A DNA stretch of 64,000 nt, taken from NCBI GenBank assembly GCA_035492775.1, contig DATJIW010000006.1, positions 96,514 through 160,513 of the forward strand, written 5' to 3'. Below are positions 32,249 through 42,535 of the stretch, in pieces. The notes below the pieces were generated by a model. It was not told where the DNA came from. It ran no database searches and saw only the letters and a list, made by a program, of their open reading frames with translations. Source of the stretch: DATJFQ01 sp035492775. Its GTDB lineage: Bacteria; Acidobacteriota; Vicinamibacteria; Vicinamibacterales; 2-12-FULL-66-21. Each line of letters starts with the position of its first letter. Positions within the stretch are counted from its first letter, which is position 1. Made by a program: the position numbers and the translations under genes.

Positions 32249-33160
32249 TCACCGAATCGTGATGCTGACTACGGCGGGGTCGATCGCTGTAACTCCGTAA
32301 TCCTGAGCCGGGTCCACCTGGACCCGCAGATTGTACTGGCCGGCTCCCAGACCGGCAAGGTCCACGAACGCCTGGATCACCCCGTCCTGCAGCGCGGACA
32401 GAGTGGCGCGCGTGCCGCGCAACGTGACTTTCACGACCGCCGGCGAGATTCGCGCCTGAAGCCGGCCGCCCAGGTTGCGCGGCTTGACCGACACGCTGTC
32501 GATCTGTTTTTCAACCGGCGCCGGCAGCACGTTGACGATCACCGTCGCGCTTTGCGGCTCCACCAGCCGCACCGACGAGTCCGCCACGCCGATATTGACG
32601 ACGTCGCGGACACGGGACCTCGCGCCGGTGACGTCGACCGGCTCGGTCTGCGCCTCGGAGATTTGTCGAACATGGCTTTCCGGCCCGACGATATCGACGG
32701 TTGGGGGCTCGGCGCTCTCGCTGCCCACGACGAACCCGGGCGCGGGCTCGCCGCCGACGGACGGCACCACGGGAACGCGGCGCTGCATCGAGTTCTCGAG
32801 CTGGAGCGGGACAGTCGCCGGAACCACCTGCGACACCTCGACTCCGAACGGCGCGCGCACTTCATCCGACCGGATGGTGAAGATCCGGGATCCTGCCCGG
32901 GCATTCGCGAGATCGAGCACCGCGACGATTTCACCCTGCTGGAGCCGGCTCAGAACTGCTGACGAGCCGCGCACGCGCACGTTGACGGTGTCGGGCGTGT
33001 TGCCGACGATCTCGAGCGCCTTCGGCACGTTCCGGAACTCGAGCGGGACGCGCAGACCGCGTTCGACCACGTGCTCGCCGGCGACGGTGAGCCACAGCAC
33101 GGTTGCGAGGGCGAGCGACAGCACCTTGAGGCCGAGATGCCCGAACGGGTGATAGCGCAT
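32249..33160 (-). CDS. CdaR/YbbR-domain regulator of the diadenylate cyclase
   Basis: 303 residues: N-terminal membrane helix (LKVLSLALATVLWLTVAGEH) followed by about three YbbR repeats, each with the pattern VPLEFRNVPKALEIVGNTP, VPVVPSVGGEPAPGFVVGS, VSVKPRNLGGRLQARISP. It is placed on the outer face of the membrane and in other bacteria modulates CdaA. The ATG shares one base with the cdaA stop (TAATG), so translation is coupled. Confidence 0.88.
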   Translation of the reverse strand: MRYHPFGHLGLKVLSLALATVLWLTVAGEHVVERGLRVPLEFRNVPKALEIVGNTPDTVNVRVRGSSAVLSRLQQGEIVAVLDLANARAGSRIFTIRSDEVRAPFGVEVSQVVPATVPLQLENSMQRRVPVVPSVGGEPAPGFVVGSESAEPPTVDIVGPESHVRQISEAQTEPVDVTGARSRVRDVVNIGVADSSVRLVEPQSATVIVNVLPAPVEKQIDSVSVKPRNLGGRLQARISPAVVKVTLRGTRATLSALQDGVIQAFVDLAGLGAGQYNLRVQVDPAQDYGVTAIDPAVVSITIR

Positions 33161-33969
33161 TACGCTCCGTACGCCGCGCGCGCGCGGGTCCCACGCCGCT
33201 GCTGCACCAGATTCCTGAGTCGGAGGCGCAGCGCATCAGGCGACAGGCCTCGTTCGATCTCGCCGTCGAGCGCGACCGAGATCTGCCCGGATTCCTCCGA
33301 GACGATGACGGCGGCCGCATCGCTTTCTTCAGTCAATCCAATCGCCGCGCGGTGGCGCGTGCCCAGATCGCGGCTCAACCGCGGATTGACCGTCAGCGGA
33401 AGAAAGCACGCCGCCGCCGCAACCCGCCCTTCCTGGAGAATCACCGCTCCATCGTGCAGCGGCGAGCCCGGACGGAAGATCGTCACGAGCAGGTCGTAGG
33501 TCAGTGTCGCGTCGAGCGGAATGCCGCTCTCGATGTAATTCCTCAGTCCGATTTCCCGTTCGATCGCGACAATCGCGCCAATCCGCTGCTGCGACAGCAT
33601 CGTCGCCGCGACGACCACCTCCTCGATCGTCTCGTTCGCGGCTTCCTGCCGGTTGAAGTACCGGAAGAAGGGCGCCTGGCCGAAATGTGCGAGTGCGCGG
33701 CGGATATCCGACTGGAAAATGACGATCGCGGCAAAGGCGAGATAGACGAGGACGTTGCGGATCAACCAGTTGAGCGTCTGCAGCGGCGCGAGCTGGGACA
33801 GATAGAAGAGGAGGATCACCAGAAGCGATCCGACCGCCATCTGGACGGCACGCGTGCCTCGAATGAGCTTCAGGAACTCATAGATGAGGAGCGAGACGAT
33901 GGCGATGTCGAGCACGTCCCACCACCCGATGGGCGGGCGGCGCAGCGCGTTGGTGAGGAATTCGGACAC
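33160..33969 (-). CDS. cdaA: CdaA/DacA: membrane diadenylate cyclase
   Basis: 269 residues making c-di-AMP from two ATP. Three N-terminal membrane helices (about residues 17-90) are followed by the DAC domain with the DGA motif in LHDGAVIL and the RHR motif in LGTRHRAAIGL, both intact. It starts with GTG 33969; TGTAAT (33989-33984) may be its -10. In related genomes folP lies directly upstream; here an ADOP-PadR pair stands between folP and cdaA, and 207 bases without another gene precede it. It forms the cdaA-cdaR-glmM unit. Confidence 0.95.
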   Translation of the reverse strand: MSEFLTNALRRPPIGWWDVLDIAIVSLLIYEFLKLIRGTRAVQMAVGSLLVILLFYLSQLAPLQTLNWLIRNVLVYLAFAAIVIFQSDIRRALAHFGQAPFFRYFNRQEAANETIEEVVVAATMLSQQRIGAIVAIEREIGLRNYIESGIPLDATLTYDLLVTIFRPGSPLHDGAVILQEGRVAAAACFLPLTVNPRLSRDLGTRHRAAIGLTEESDAAAVIVSEESGQISVALDGEIERGLSPDALRLRLRNLVQQRRGTRARAAYGA

Positions 33970-34176
33970 TGGGCAGGTAGCTTATTACAGGTGCGCGACG
34001 GTCACGGCCGGTTGCCGCCAGCCATGGCCGGTCCGCCAGCCGGCACCCTGCGTTTCCTCATTTCACGTACGAGAGCGACTCCAGGGCCTGCTGGTGCTCC
34101 GGCGCATCCGGTGGCGCGATCTGGAGACTGCGAACGCGTTCAAACGTTCCTCCCGGCGCGCGATCGGCGAGCCGGT

Positions 34177-36657
34177 TCACTCGTGCCGAAGCGTCGCCGC
34201 AGGGTCCACGCGCAAGGCGCGGCGAACCGAGGGAATGAGCGCCGCACCCGTCACGACCGCAAACAGCAGCAGCGCGCCCGCGTGCGCGATGGGATCGAGG
34301 CCGCTGATTCCAAACAGTTCGCTGGACAAAATGGCGCCGATGCCAGCGGCGAGCACGCTCCCGGCGGAAGCACCCAAGACGACGGGCGGCATGAACTGCG
34401 ACGCGATCGCGCGGGCCACGTGACGCGGTGCCGCGCCAAGCGCGAGGCGGATGCCGAACTCCCTGATCCGCTGTGAAAGGGTGAAGGCGACCATGCCGGC
34501 CAGCCCGATCACGGCCAGGAGCAACGCGCACGTGCCGAGTACCGCTGCGAGCGCGGTGAACTGCCTGGCGCTGTCCAACCGGCGATCCAGCGCATCGGGC
34601 AGGACGACGACGGCGGGCGACAGCCGCGGATCCAGATCGCGCGCGGTTCGCATGACGGCGCGAGCGGCCAGCGCGGGATCGCCCGCAATCCGCACGACCA
34701 TGACGGATTGCGCGAGTTCGTCGTCCGCGATCGGCAGATAGCACTCCGACGCCGAGGCATCGCCGATCCGGACCGACCGTGCGTCGCCGGCGACACCCAC
34801 GACCGTCGCATCGTGATAAGCCTGCCCCAGCGGATCGCCGCCTGGCCAATGGCGTCTGGCCAGCGATTCGCTCACGATCGCGACCTTTGGCTCGTGCGGC
34901 GCGAAGAGACGGCCTCGCTGCAGCGGGATCCCCATCGCCCCAAAATACGACGGCGTCACCCCGTAAAAGACCGTCTGTTCCGCGTTGATGCTGAGGCGGT
35001 TACCGAAGGGCGGGAGCGTCGTCACAGCCGTGTCGACCACGCCCGGCAGCGCTCGCAGCCGCGCGGCGAGTTCCCGCCAATACGCATCGGCCCGAGCGGA
35101 ATCGACGCCGTGGCTCGCCAGGTTCGGATCGACGGTCAGCATCCGGCGATACTCGAACCCAAGCGGCGCGCGAACGACATGCGTAATTCCCCGCACGGTC
35201 AGGGCCGAAACGATGAGGAGGACGCTCGCCGCGGCGACCTGCACGCCGATCAGAATCCCGCGCGCGCGCGGACGACGTGCCGATGCGGGCCCAACCGCCT
35301 GGATCGCCGGCGTCACACCAAACAGGACGCACGACAGGAGCGCCAGACAGACGATTGCGGCTGCCGAACGCGCTGAAAAATGCGGGACGAGGCCGCGCGG
35401 CATCTCCGTGACCGCCGCCACGATCCGCGTCGTGAGGGATGCCACGAGGCAGGCGGCTGCGGCGCCGATCGCCGCCAGCAGCAGATACTCGGTCAGGAGC
35501 TGCCGCAGAATCCGCTGACGGCTCGCGCCGACCGACAGGCGGATGGAGAACTCGCGATCGCGCAGCAACGCGCGCGAGAGGACGAGCAGCCCGAGGTTCA
35601 TGCACGCCGTCACCAGGACGAGCAGCACGAGCGCGAACACGAGCGCGACGCCGGCGGCGCTTGCTTGATCGAGCGCCAGGTAATGACCGGCCGGCAGGAG
35701 ATCCAGCCACTCGTCGTCGTTCGCAGCCTCCGGCCGCGCGGCGTGCAGCGCACGGGGCAGCGGTGCGACCGCGGCCTCCGCCTGCGCGATCGTCGTCCCG
35801 GTCCTGAGCCTCGCGTAGACGCGAACCGCCCCTTTGTCGTTTGCGTCCTCGAGGAGCGCGCTGCCGGGAAATGCGGCAGGATGCTGCGAGACGGGCATCC
35901 AGAGTCTCGCGGAATCATCGTGAAGCCCGACGAACGTGCCCGGCACGATGCCAATCACGGTAACGGGCCGACTGTTCACCGCCAGGGAACGCCCCACGAC
36001 CGACGGATCGCCGCCGAACCGCGAGCGCCAGAATCGTTCGGACAACACCGCGACCGGCGACGCGCCCGGACGGTCGTCATCCGGCGTCAACAGCCGGCCG
36101 GCCAGCGGGCGCGCGCCGAGATCCACGAAGTAGTTGCCGCTCACGAATTCGGCATCGACGTGGCGCTCGTCGTCCCGGTCGATCGTCACCTCGCCGTAGA
36201 CGAGGCCGAAGACAGCGGCAAATGGAGACCCGTTGGCGCGGTAATAGTCGAACGCCGGATACGAGAACGACGTGCTCCTGCCGCGAGGATGCGCGTTCTC
36301 GATCTTCACCAGCGTTTCGGGCGCGGGGATCGGAAGCCAGCGAAACGCGACGGTGTCGAGCACCTCGAATGCCGCCAGGTTGATGCCAAGTCCGAGCGCG
36401 AGAACGAGCGCCGCGGTCAGGGTGAACAGCGGATCCCGGACCAGCAACCGCGCACCGAAGCGAAGATCCTGCGTGAACCGGTCCAGCCATGCCCAGCCCC
36501 AGACGTCTGCGGCTTCTTCACGGAGGCGAAGCGTGTTGCCGAAGCGAGGTCCCGCATCGCCTTTCATGGCCACGTGGGATGCCATCTCTTCCCGAAGCTC
36601 CCGCTCGAATCGTGAGCGATTCAGCAGATACCAGAACCGGCGCCAAAGCTCTCCCAT
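34177..36657 (-). CDS. ADOP-type MacB/FtsX-family permease
   Basis: 826 residues. An N-terminal cytoplasmic segment (FWYLLNRSRFERELREEMASH) typical of ADOP proteins leads into QDLRFGARLLVRDPLFTLTAALVLALGLG and two MacB-domain/FtsX units. NLGLLVLSRALLRDREFSIRLSVG and FTLSQRIREFGIRLALGA mark the two permease halves. The end, RVDPAATLRHE, is the family C-terminus. It is preceded by a PadR gene 11 bases upstream. More diverged from the copy at 20699 than expected for a recent duplication. Substrate is unknown. Confidence 0.88.
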   Translation of the reverse strand: MGELWRRFWYLLNRSRFERELREEMASHVAMKGDAGPRFGNTLRLREEAADVWGWAWLDRFTQDLRFGARLLVRDPLFTLTAALVLALGLGINLAAFEVLDTVAFRWLPIPAPETLVKIENAHPRGRSTSFSYPAFDYYRANGSPFAAVFGLVYGEVTIDRDDERHVDAEFVSGNYFVDLGARPLAGRLLTPDDDRPGASPVAVLSERFWRSRFGGDPSVVGRSLAVNSRPVTVIGIVPGTFVGLHDDSARLWMPVSQHPAAFPGSALLEDANDKGAVRVYARLRTGTTIAQAEAAVAPLPRALHAARPEAANDDEWLDLLPAGHYLALDQASAAGVALVFALVLLVLVTACMNLGLLVLSRALLRDREFSIRLSVGASRQRILRQLLTEYLLLAAIGAAAACLVASLTTRIVAAVTEMPRGLVPHFSARSAAAIVCLALLSCVLFGVTPAIQAVGPASARRPRARGILIGVQVAAASVLLIVSALTVRGITHVVRAPLGFEYRRMLTVDPNLASHGVDSARADAYWRELAARLRALPGVVDTAVTTLPPFGNRLSINAEQTVFYGVTPSYFGAMGIPLQRGRLFAPHEPKVAIVSESLARRHWPGGDPLGQAYHDATVVGVAGDARSVRIGDASASECYLPIADDELAQSVMVVRIAGDPALAARAVMRTARDLDPRLSPAVVVLPDALDRRLDSARQFTALAAVLGTCALLLAVIGLAGMVAFTLSQRIREFGIRLALGAAPRHVARAIASQFMPPVVLGASAGSVLAAGIGAILSSELFGISGLDPIAHAGALLLFAVVTGAALIPSVRRALRVDPAATLRHE

Positions 36658-36668
36658 GTTGTGTCCTG

Positions 36669-36995
36669 CTACGCGGATTTGAGCACGGCGCGGATGGCGG
36701 CGTTGACGCGCTCGTAATCGTGCATCTCGCTGGCGAGCTGCGCTCGACCCGCCGGCGTGAGTTCATAGAACCGTACGCGGCGATTCGTCTCGGACGTGCC
36801 CCAGCGCGCCCTCGCCCATCCCTTGAGCAGGATTTTCTGGAGAGCCGGATATAACGAGCCCTCCTCCACCTGCAGGACGTTGTCGGTCAGAAGATGAATC
36901 CGCTGCGCAATCGCGTACCCGTGCAGCGGGGCGGCCTTCAGGACGCGCAACACCAGCATGACAAGGGTGCCGGGGGGAACGCCGGATTCAGACAT
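36669..36995 (-). CDS. PadR-family regulator of the acidobacterial type
   Basis: About 108 residues with PadR winged-helix pattern: LVMLVLRVLKAAPLHGYAIAQRI, LQVEEGSLYPALQKILLKGW, NRRVRFYELTPAGRAQL. Compact, with a single C-terminal helix. The ATG at 36995 is preferred because the upstream ATG at 37010 lies inside an inverted repeat that looks like an operator. It sits 11 bases ahead of the ADOP permease gene and probably represses that pair. Confidence 0.87.
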   Translation of the reverse strand: MSESGVPPGTLVMLVLRVLKAAPLHGYAIAQRIHLLTDNVLQVEEGSLYPALQKILLKGWARARWGTSETNRRVRFYELTPAGRAQLASEMHDYERVNAAIRAVLKSA

Positions 36996-37004
36996 AAGCG
37001 AGGT

Positions 37005-37025
37005 AGGCATAGCTTACCTATGCCT
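37005..37025 (-). promoter_or_regulatory. Candidate PadR operator
   Basis: Perfect eight-base arms AGGCATAG (37005-37012) and CTATGCCT (37018-37025) with a five-base centre lie about ten bases before the PadR start at 36995. Position and symmetry fit an autoregulatory site. Confidence 0.55.
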
Positions 37026-37076
37026 TTCGCGGCGGTCAAGCTCTTCCTGCGGACCGGGCGAAACAGCAGGACGCTC

Positions 37077-37922
37077 TCAGGACATCGAGGCGCGGATGCG
37101 ATCCGCCACCCTGACGACGTCCATCATCGCCGCCACACCGTGGACGCGCACGATGTGCGCGCCGAAGAGGACGCTCGCCGTGACGGCGGCGGCAGTCGCC
37201 CACTCGCGCGCATCAGGCACCCGATCGCCGGTCGCCGCGGTCAGGAAGGATTTGCGCGACGGCCCTGACAGGATCGGACGCTCGAGCCAGTCGGAGATCT
37301 GGCCGATGGCCGCGAGCGCGGCGTAACTGTGTTCGGCTTTCTTCGCGAACCCGAGGCCGGGATCCACGATGATTGCGTCGCGGCTGACGCCGGCGGAGGT
37401 CGCGCGATCGATCGCCTTCCTGAGTTCCGATGCGATTTCGCGTGCGACGTCGTCGTACCGGGCGAGCGAGTACATGTCCTTCGAGCGCCCGCGCGTATGC
37501 ATCAGCACCAGCGCAGCACGCGTCTCGGCCGCGATCGCCGCCAGCTCCGGCTCGTAGGACAGTCCGCTGATGTCGTTCACGATGGAGGCGCCGGCGGCCA
37601 GGGCCGTGCGCGCCACGGAGGCTTTGTAGGTATCGATCGAAATCGGTACGCCCACACGGCCGGCCAGCCCCTCGATCACCGGCAGGACCCGTCGGAGCTC
37701 CTCGTCCGCCGGCAGTGGATCGGCTCCCGGGCGCGTGGACTCGCCGCCGACGTCGATCAGATCGACGCCCGCGTCGACCATCGCCAGACCGGCGTCGACA
37801 GCGCGCCCCGCGTTGAAATGCCGCCCCCCGTCTGCGAACGAGTCCGGCGTGATGTTGAGTACGCCCATGACGAGCGTACGCGCACCCAGCTGGAGAGGTT
37901 CCCTGCCCGGGAGCGGCACCAC
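37077..37922 (-). CDS. folP: FolP: dihydropteroate synthase
   Basis: 281 residues; joins p-aminobenzoate to the pterin in folate synthesis and is the sulfonamide target. MGVLNITPDSFADGG, DVGGESTRPGADPL, PISIDTYKASVA, NDISGL, LMHTRG, DPGLGFAKK and LSGPSRKSFL are all present. No ATG lies at the expected place; GTG 37922 is chosen, with TTG at about 37946 as alternative, the latter inside a repeat element. It follows ftsH. The PadR gene comes next instead of the usual cdaA. Confidence 0.93.
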   Translation of the reverse strand: MVPLPGREPLQLGARTLVMGVLNITPDSFADGGRHFNAGRAVDAGLAMVDAGVDLIDVGGESTRPGADPLPADEELRRVLPVIEGLAGRVGVPISIDTYKASVARTALAAGASIVNDISGLSYEPELAAIAAETRAALVLMHTRGRSKDMYSLARYDDVAREIASELRKAIDRATSAGVSRDAIIVDPGLGFAKKAEHSYAALAAIGQISDWLERPILSGPSRKSFLTAATGDRVPDAREWATAAAVTASVLFGAHIVRVHGVAAMMDVVRVADRIRASMS

Positions 37923-37942
37923 ATAGCGAGGGCGCGGGAACA

Positions 37943-38000
37943 ATTGGTGAGTGCGTGAATTGGTGAATCGGTGAATCCACCGGTTCACCAATCCACCAAT
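37943..38000. repeat. GGTGAATCGGTGA-type intergenic repeat (folP/ftsH)
   Basis: ATTGGTGA (37943-37950) is followed by ATTGGTGAATCGGTGAA (37959-37975) and, after an eight-base loop, TTCACCAATCCACCAAT (37984-38000), an inverted copy matching at 15 of 17 positions. Related words occur at 41389-41421 and 47655-47676. Confidence 0.75.
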
Positions 38001-38005
38001 CGGGT

Positions 38006-39937
<1,932 letters not shown>

Positions 39938-39955
39938 CCTGGGCCTCCTGGGGCG

Positions 39956-41374
39956 CTATTCGCCGAAAGCGCCTAAACGCCTCACTGTAAAGAGTATCAC
40001 GGCCTGCGAAGAGTCACGGACCCTGAACTCCTCGGCCACGGTGTGACCGGGAACCCAGACGATCCGTCCCCGGCCGTCGACCACCAGGGGAAGCGCTTCC
40101 CTGTGGGCGCGCGGTACTTTCCGATCTACGAGAAAATCCTGCAATTTGCGTCGTCCCGGGGCGCCGAGCGGGCGGAGCCGGTCCCCCGGGCGGCGGTTCC
40201 GGACCACCAGGGGCAGCGCCAGGGATCCCGCGGCGATGCCCACTTCACTGCCCCGACCCAGCCACCGAGGCCGCTGCCGGTCGGCCTGAGACAACTCGAT
40301 GGCTGCAATCGCCCAGTCGCCGCTCCGGACCTCACCTGGAATAGACAACGGAAACGCAAAAGGGTTCGCCGCCGTCCTTTGCCGTTTCGCCGGACGCAGG
40401 ACAATCTCGTGGCCCATGCGCACCGCGTCCTGGCCCGGCAGCGACAGCGCCCCATCCGACGTTCGAGCCGCCAGTTCCAGCAGCCGCTCGACATGACCGG
40501 ATCCGATCGCGCGGCGGCCCGCGTATCGCTCCAACGCGGCAAGCGCAACACGGGAGCCGAGCGCCGGATGCGCCGCGGCCATCGGGACAGCGGCCAGCCT
40601 CGTTTCGCTGTCGTTTTCAGATAAGACGATCCGTCGGGCCAGATCGATTGCCTGTCGAGTCAGAAAATCTTCGTCACGTCGGGCGAGCTCGGCCGCCCGC
40701 GCCAGCACGTCGACGATCCCGCGGCAGAACTGCGATTCCAGCAGCGGAAGCAGTTCGTGCCTGATGCGATTGCGAGGAATCCGCACGTCCGAGTTCGTCG
40801 CGTCTTCCCTGAACGCGACTCCGCTCTCCGCCAGAAATGCCCGCAGCTCGTCGCGCGTGATTCCGAGCAGGGGGCGGATGACCCGTCCCGTGCGGGGACG
40901 AATGCCGCCCAGCCCCCGAGAGCCGGCGCCGCGCAGCATGCGGAGGAGAAACGTCTCCGCCTGATCCTCGCGCGTGTGCGCCGTCGCAATCACGTCGGCG
41001 CCAAGCGTGTCGGCTGCGCGTTCGAGAAATGCGTAGCGCGCGCGCCGCGCGGCGTCCTCGATCGAGCGCTTCTCCTCTCGGGCGCGCGTCGCGACGTCGG
41101 CCGCCTCGCTGAGGAACGGAACGCCCAGCTCCGCACTCACGGCTCGACAGAAAGCCTCGTCTTCGTCGGAATCACGTCCGCGCAGCTGATGATTCAGATG
41201 GGCGCTGCCCGCGAGCACCAGCACGCCGGTTGCGCGCAGCGAATGCAACAGATGCAGCAGCGCGATCGAATCTGCACCTCCGGACACGGCCACCAGCACA
41301 CGAGCGCCGGAAGGCGCCAGGTGTTGACGCTGAATCGCATCGATTACGCGAACGGCGAGGCTGGCCACTGGCAC
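39956..41374 (-). CDS. tilS: TilS: tRNA(Ile)-lysidine synthetase
   Basis: Approximately 472 residues; modifies C34 of the CAU-anticodon tRNA(Ile) to lysidine. PP-loop VAVSGGADSIALLHLL, AHLNHQLRG, ATAHTREDQAETFLLRMLRGAGSRGLGGI, EDATN, and C-terminal domain RNRRPGDRLRPLGAPGRRKLQDFLVD are intact. The frame is open further upstream to 41425, through a palindromic repeat, but GTG 41374 gives a normal N-terminus. A tRNA with CAU anticodon stands 62 bases upstream on the same strand. Confidence 0.94.
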   Translation of the reverse strand: MPVASLAVRVIDAIQRQHLAPSGARVLVAVSGGADSIALLHLLHSLRATGVLVLAGSAHLNHQLRGRDSDEDEAFCRAVSAELGVPFLSEAADVATRAREEKRSIEDAARRARYAFLERAADTLGADVIATAHTREDQAETFLLRMLRGAGSRGLGGIRPRTGRVIRPLLGITRDELRAFLAESGVAFREDATNSDVRIPRNRIRHELLPLLESQFCRGIVDVLARAAELARRDEDFLTRQAIDLARRIVLSENDSETRLAAVPMAAAHPALGSRVALAALERYAGRRAIGSGHVERLLELAARTSDGALSLPGQDAVRMGHEIVLRPAKRQRTAANPFAFPLSIPGEVRSGDWAIAAIELSQADRQRPRWLGRGSEVGIAAGSLALPLVVRNRRPGDRLRPLGAPGRRKLQDFLVDRKVPRAHREALPLVVDGRGRIVWVPGHTVAEEFRVRDSSQAVILFTVRRLGAFGE

Positions 41375-41388
41375 GTGCTGGATTCGTG

Positions 41389-41421
41389 CATTGGTGAGTC
41401 GATTACACCGACTCACCAATG
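41389..41421. repeat. Perfect hairpin of the GGTGA repeat family between tRNA and tilS
   Basis: Arms CATTGGTGAGTCG (41389-41401) and CGACTCACCAATG (41409-41421) flank the loop ATTACAC. It may act as a terminator or processing site after the tRNA, although no U-run follows. The arm words match the repeat at 37943-38000. Confidence 0.8.
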
Positions 41422-41436
41422 GCACGTATCGAAAGG

Positions 41437-41513
41437 TGGTGCCGGTGCAGGGACTTGAACCCCGGACGCCGCGGATATGAGCCGCGTGCTCTAACCAACT
41501 GAGCTACACCGGC
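41437..41513 (-). tRNA. tRNA with CAU anticodon (elongator Met or Ile2)
   Basis: 77 bases with encoded CCA. Acceptor stem GCCGGTG pairs with CACCGGC, D-arm GCTCAGTTGGTTAGAGC, anticodon stem CGCGG/CCGCG with loop CTCATAT (CAT anticodon), and T-arm CGGGGTTCAAGTCCCTG. The paired G1-C72 rules out the initiator. Elongator Met and lysidine-type Ile2 cannot be separated with certainty; the C at loop position 32 and the neighbouring tilS favour Ile2 slightly. Confidence 0.93.
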
Positions 41514-41554
41514 AGGAACCTCCGAGTATAACACCGAGGTTCTGCGGTTCGGGG

Positions 41555-42490
41555 CTACTCGAGCGAGGCGGCCAGCAACGGGATCAGGATCTCGTGGTGG
41601 CCGACGAGCGCATACCCGGCGCCGATGCCGGCCACGGGCCGCGAGACCACATTCGTCTGCGGCCGGTACATCCTCATGAAGTCGATGTTCACGGTCGTCA
41701 GTCCCTCGAGCGAGCGACCGTGGTTGCGCGCGAGCGCGACGGCCTTGAGGAAGACTTCGGGAAGCACCACGGCCGACCCGCAGTTGAGATAAACGCCGTG
41801 TTCCAGGCGCGATACGATCGAGGTGAAATAACGGAAGTCCCTCAGGCTGCCTTCGCCGAGCGCCGCACCTGACGCAGCCGGATGCATATGAATGATGTCG
41901 GTGCCGACGGCGACGTGGACCGTCACCGGAATCGCGAGCCTGGCGGCCGCGGCGATGAGGCTCACGTCCGCGTGCGGCGGCCGCATCCGCAGCAGCGCCG
42001 CCGCGACCGACTGCCCGAGGCCGAGCCCGTCGCGAACGCCGTCGTTGATCGCGCCGTTGAGCAGCGTCGCGGTCTCCTCCGCCATGCCGAATCGGCCGGG
42101 CCCCAGCGCTTCATCCACGTCTTCAGACGTGGCGCCTGACAGGGCCAGCTCGAAGTCGTGAATCACGCCCGCGCCGTTTAGCGCGACTGCGGACACATAT
42201 CCCCGCTCCATCAGGTCGATGAGCACCGGGGAAAGCCCCGTCTTCAGAACGTGCGCGCCAAGTCCCCAGACGATTCCGCGATCGCCTGCGTGCGCGCCGC
42301 GCAGCGCGCCAACGACGGCTTTGAAGTCGGATCCAGCGAGGATCGACGGCAGCGCGTCCACGAACTGCGCGACGGTCGCACCTGCGGCAAGCGGTCTCGC
42401 GAAGTCCTCCGTGCGGGCCTTGCTCTTGCGCGACGCCAGCGGATACGTGCGGACACCGGAGAGATCGAAATCCTCATACTGAAATTTCAC
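41555..42490 (-). CDS. Conserved protein, distant deoxyhypusine-synthase-like
   Basis: 311 residues starting with GTG 42490. Parts resemble the NAD-binding fold of deoxyhypusine synthase: GIVWGLGAHVLKTGLSPVLIDLMERGYVSAVALNGAGVIHDFE and the end GYALVGHHEILIPLL, given here as separate blocks of one region. Other clear features are MHPAASGAALGEGSLRDFRYF and MYRPQTNVVSRP. No eIF5A/EF-P modification genes are adjacent; upstream is queA and downstream the CAU tRNA and tilS. Substrate and reaction are not known. I am confident it is a real gene from its conserved blocks and codon pattern, less so of the family link. Confidence 0.6.
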   Translation of the reverse strand: MKFQYEDFDLSGVRTYPLASRKSKARTEDFARPLAAGATVAQFVDALPSILAGSDFKAVVGALRGAHAGDRGIVWGLGAHVLKTGLSPVLIDLMERGYVSAVALNGAGVIHDFELALSGATSEDVDEALGPGRFGMAEETATLLNGAINDGVRDGLGLGQSVAAALLRMRPPHADVSLIAAAARLAIPVTVHVAVGTDIIHMHPAASGAALGEGSLRDFRYFTSIVSRLEHGVYLNCGSAVVLPEVFLKAVALARNHGRSLEGLTTVNIDFMRMYRPQTNVVSRPVAGIGAGYALVGHHEILIPLLAASLE

Positions 42491-42535
42491 GGCGGAATGC
42501 TAGCACTTTCGGCTTCGTCCAACGCCGAGGGGCAG

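Noticed and set aside
33970..34176. A small gene in the 207-base gap before cdaA
   Set aside because: Only short frames without start context or recognisable composition; a weak TGTAAT box for cdaA is the only signal.
35380..36615. Plus-strand open frame of 411 codons opposite the ADOP permease
   Set aside because: No recognisable domain and biased Arg/Glu composition; the permease on the other strand is well supported.
37943..38000. Possible short CRISPR-like array
   Set aside because: Units are degenerate and contiguous, with no constant-length spacers and no cas genes.
41437..41513. Initiator tRNA(fMet)
   Set aside because: Position 1-72 is a paired G-C and the anticodon stem lacks the three G-C pairs of the initiator pattern next to the loop.
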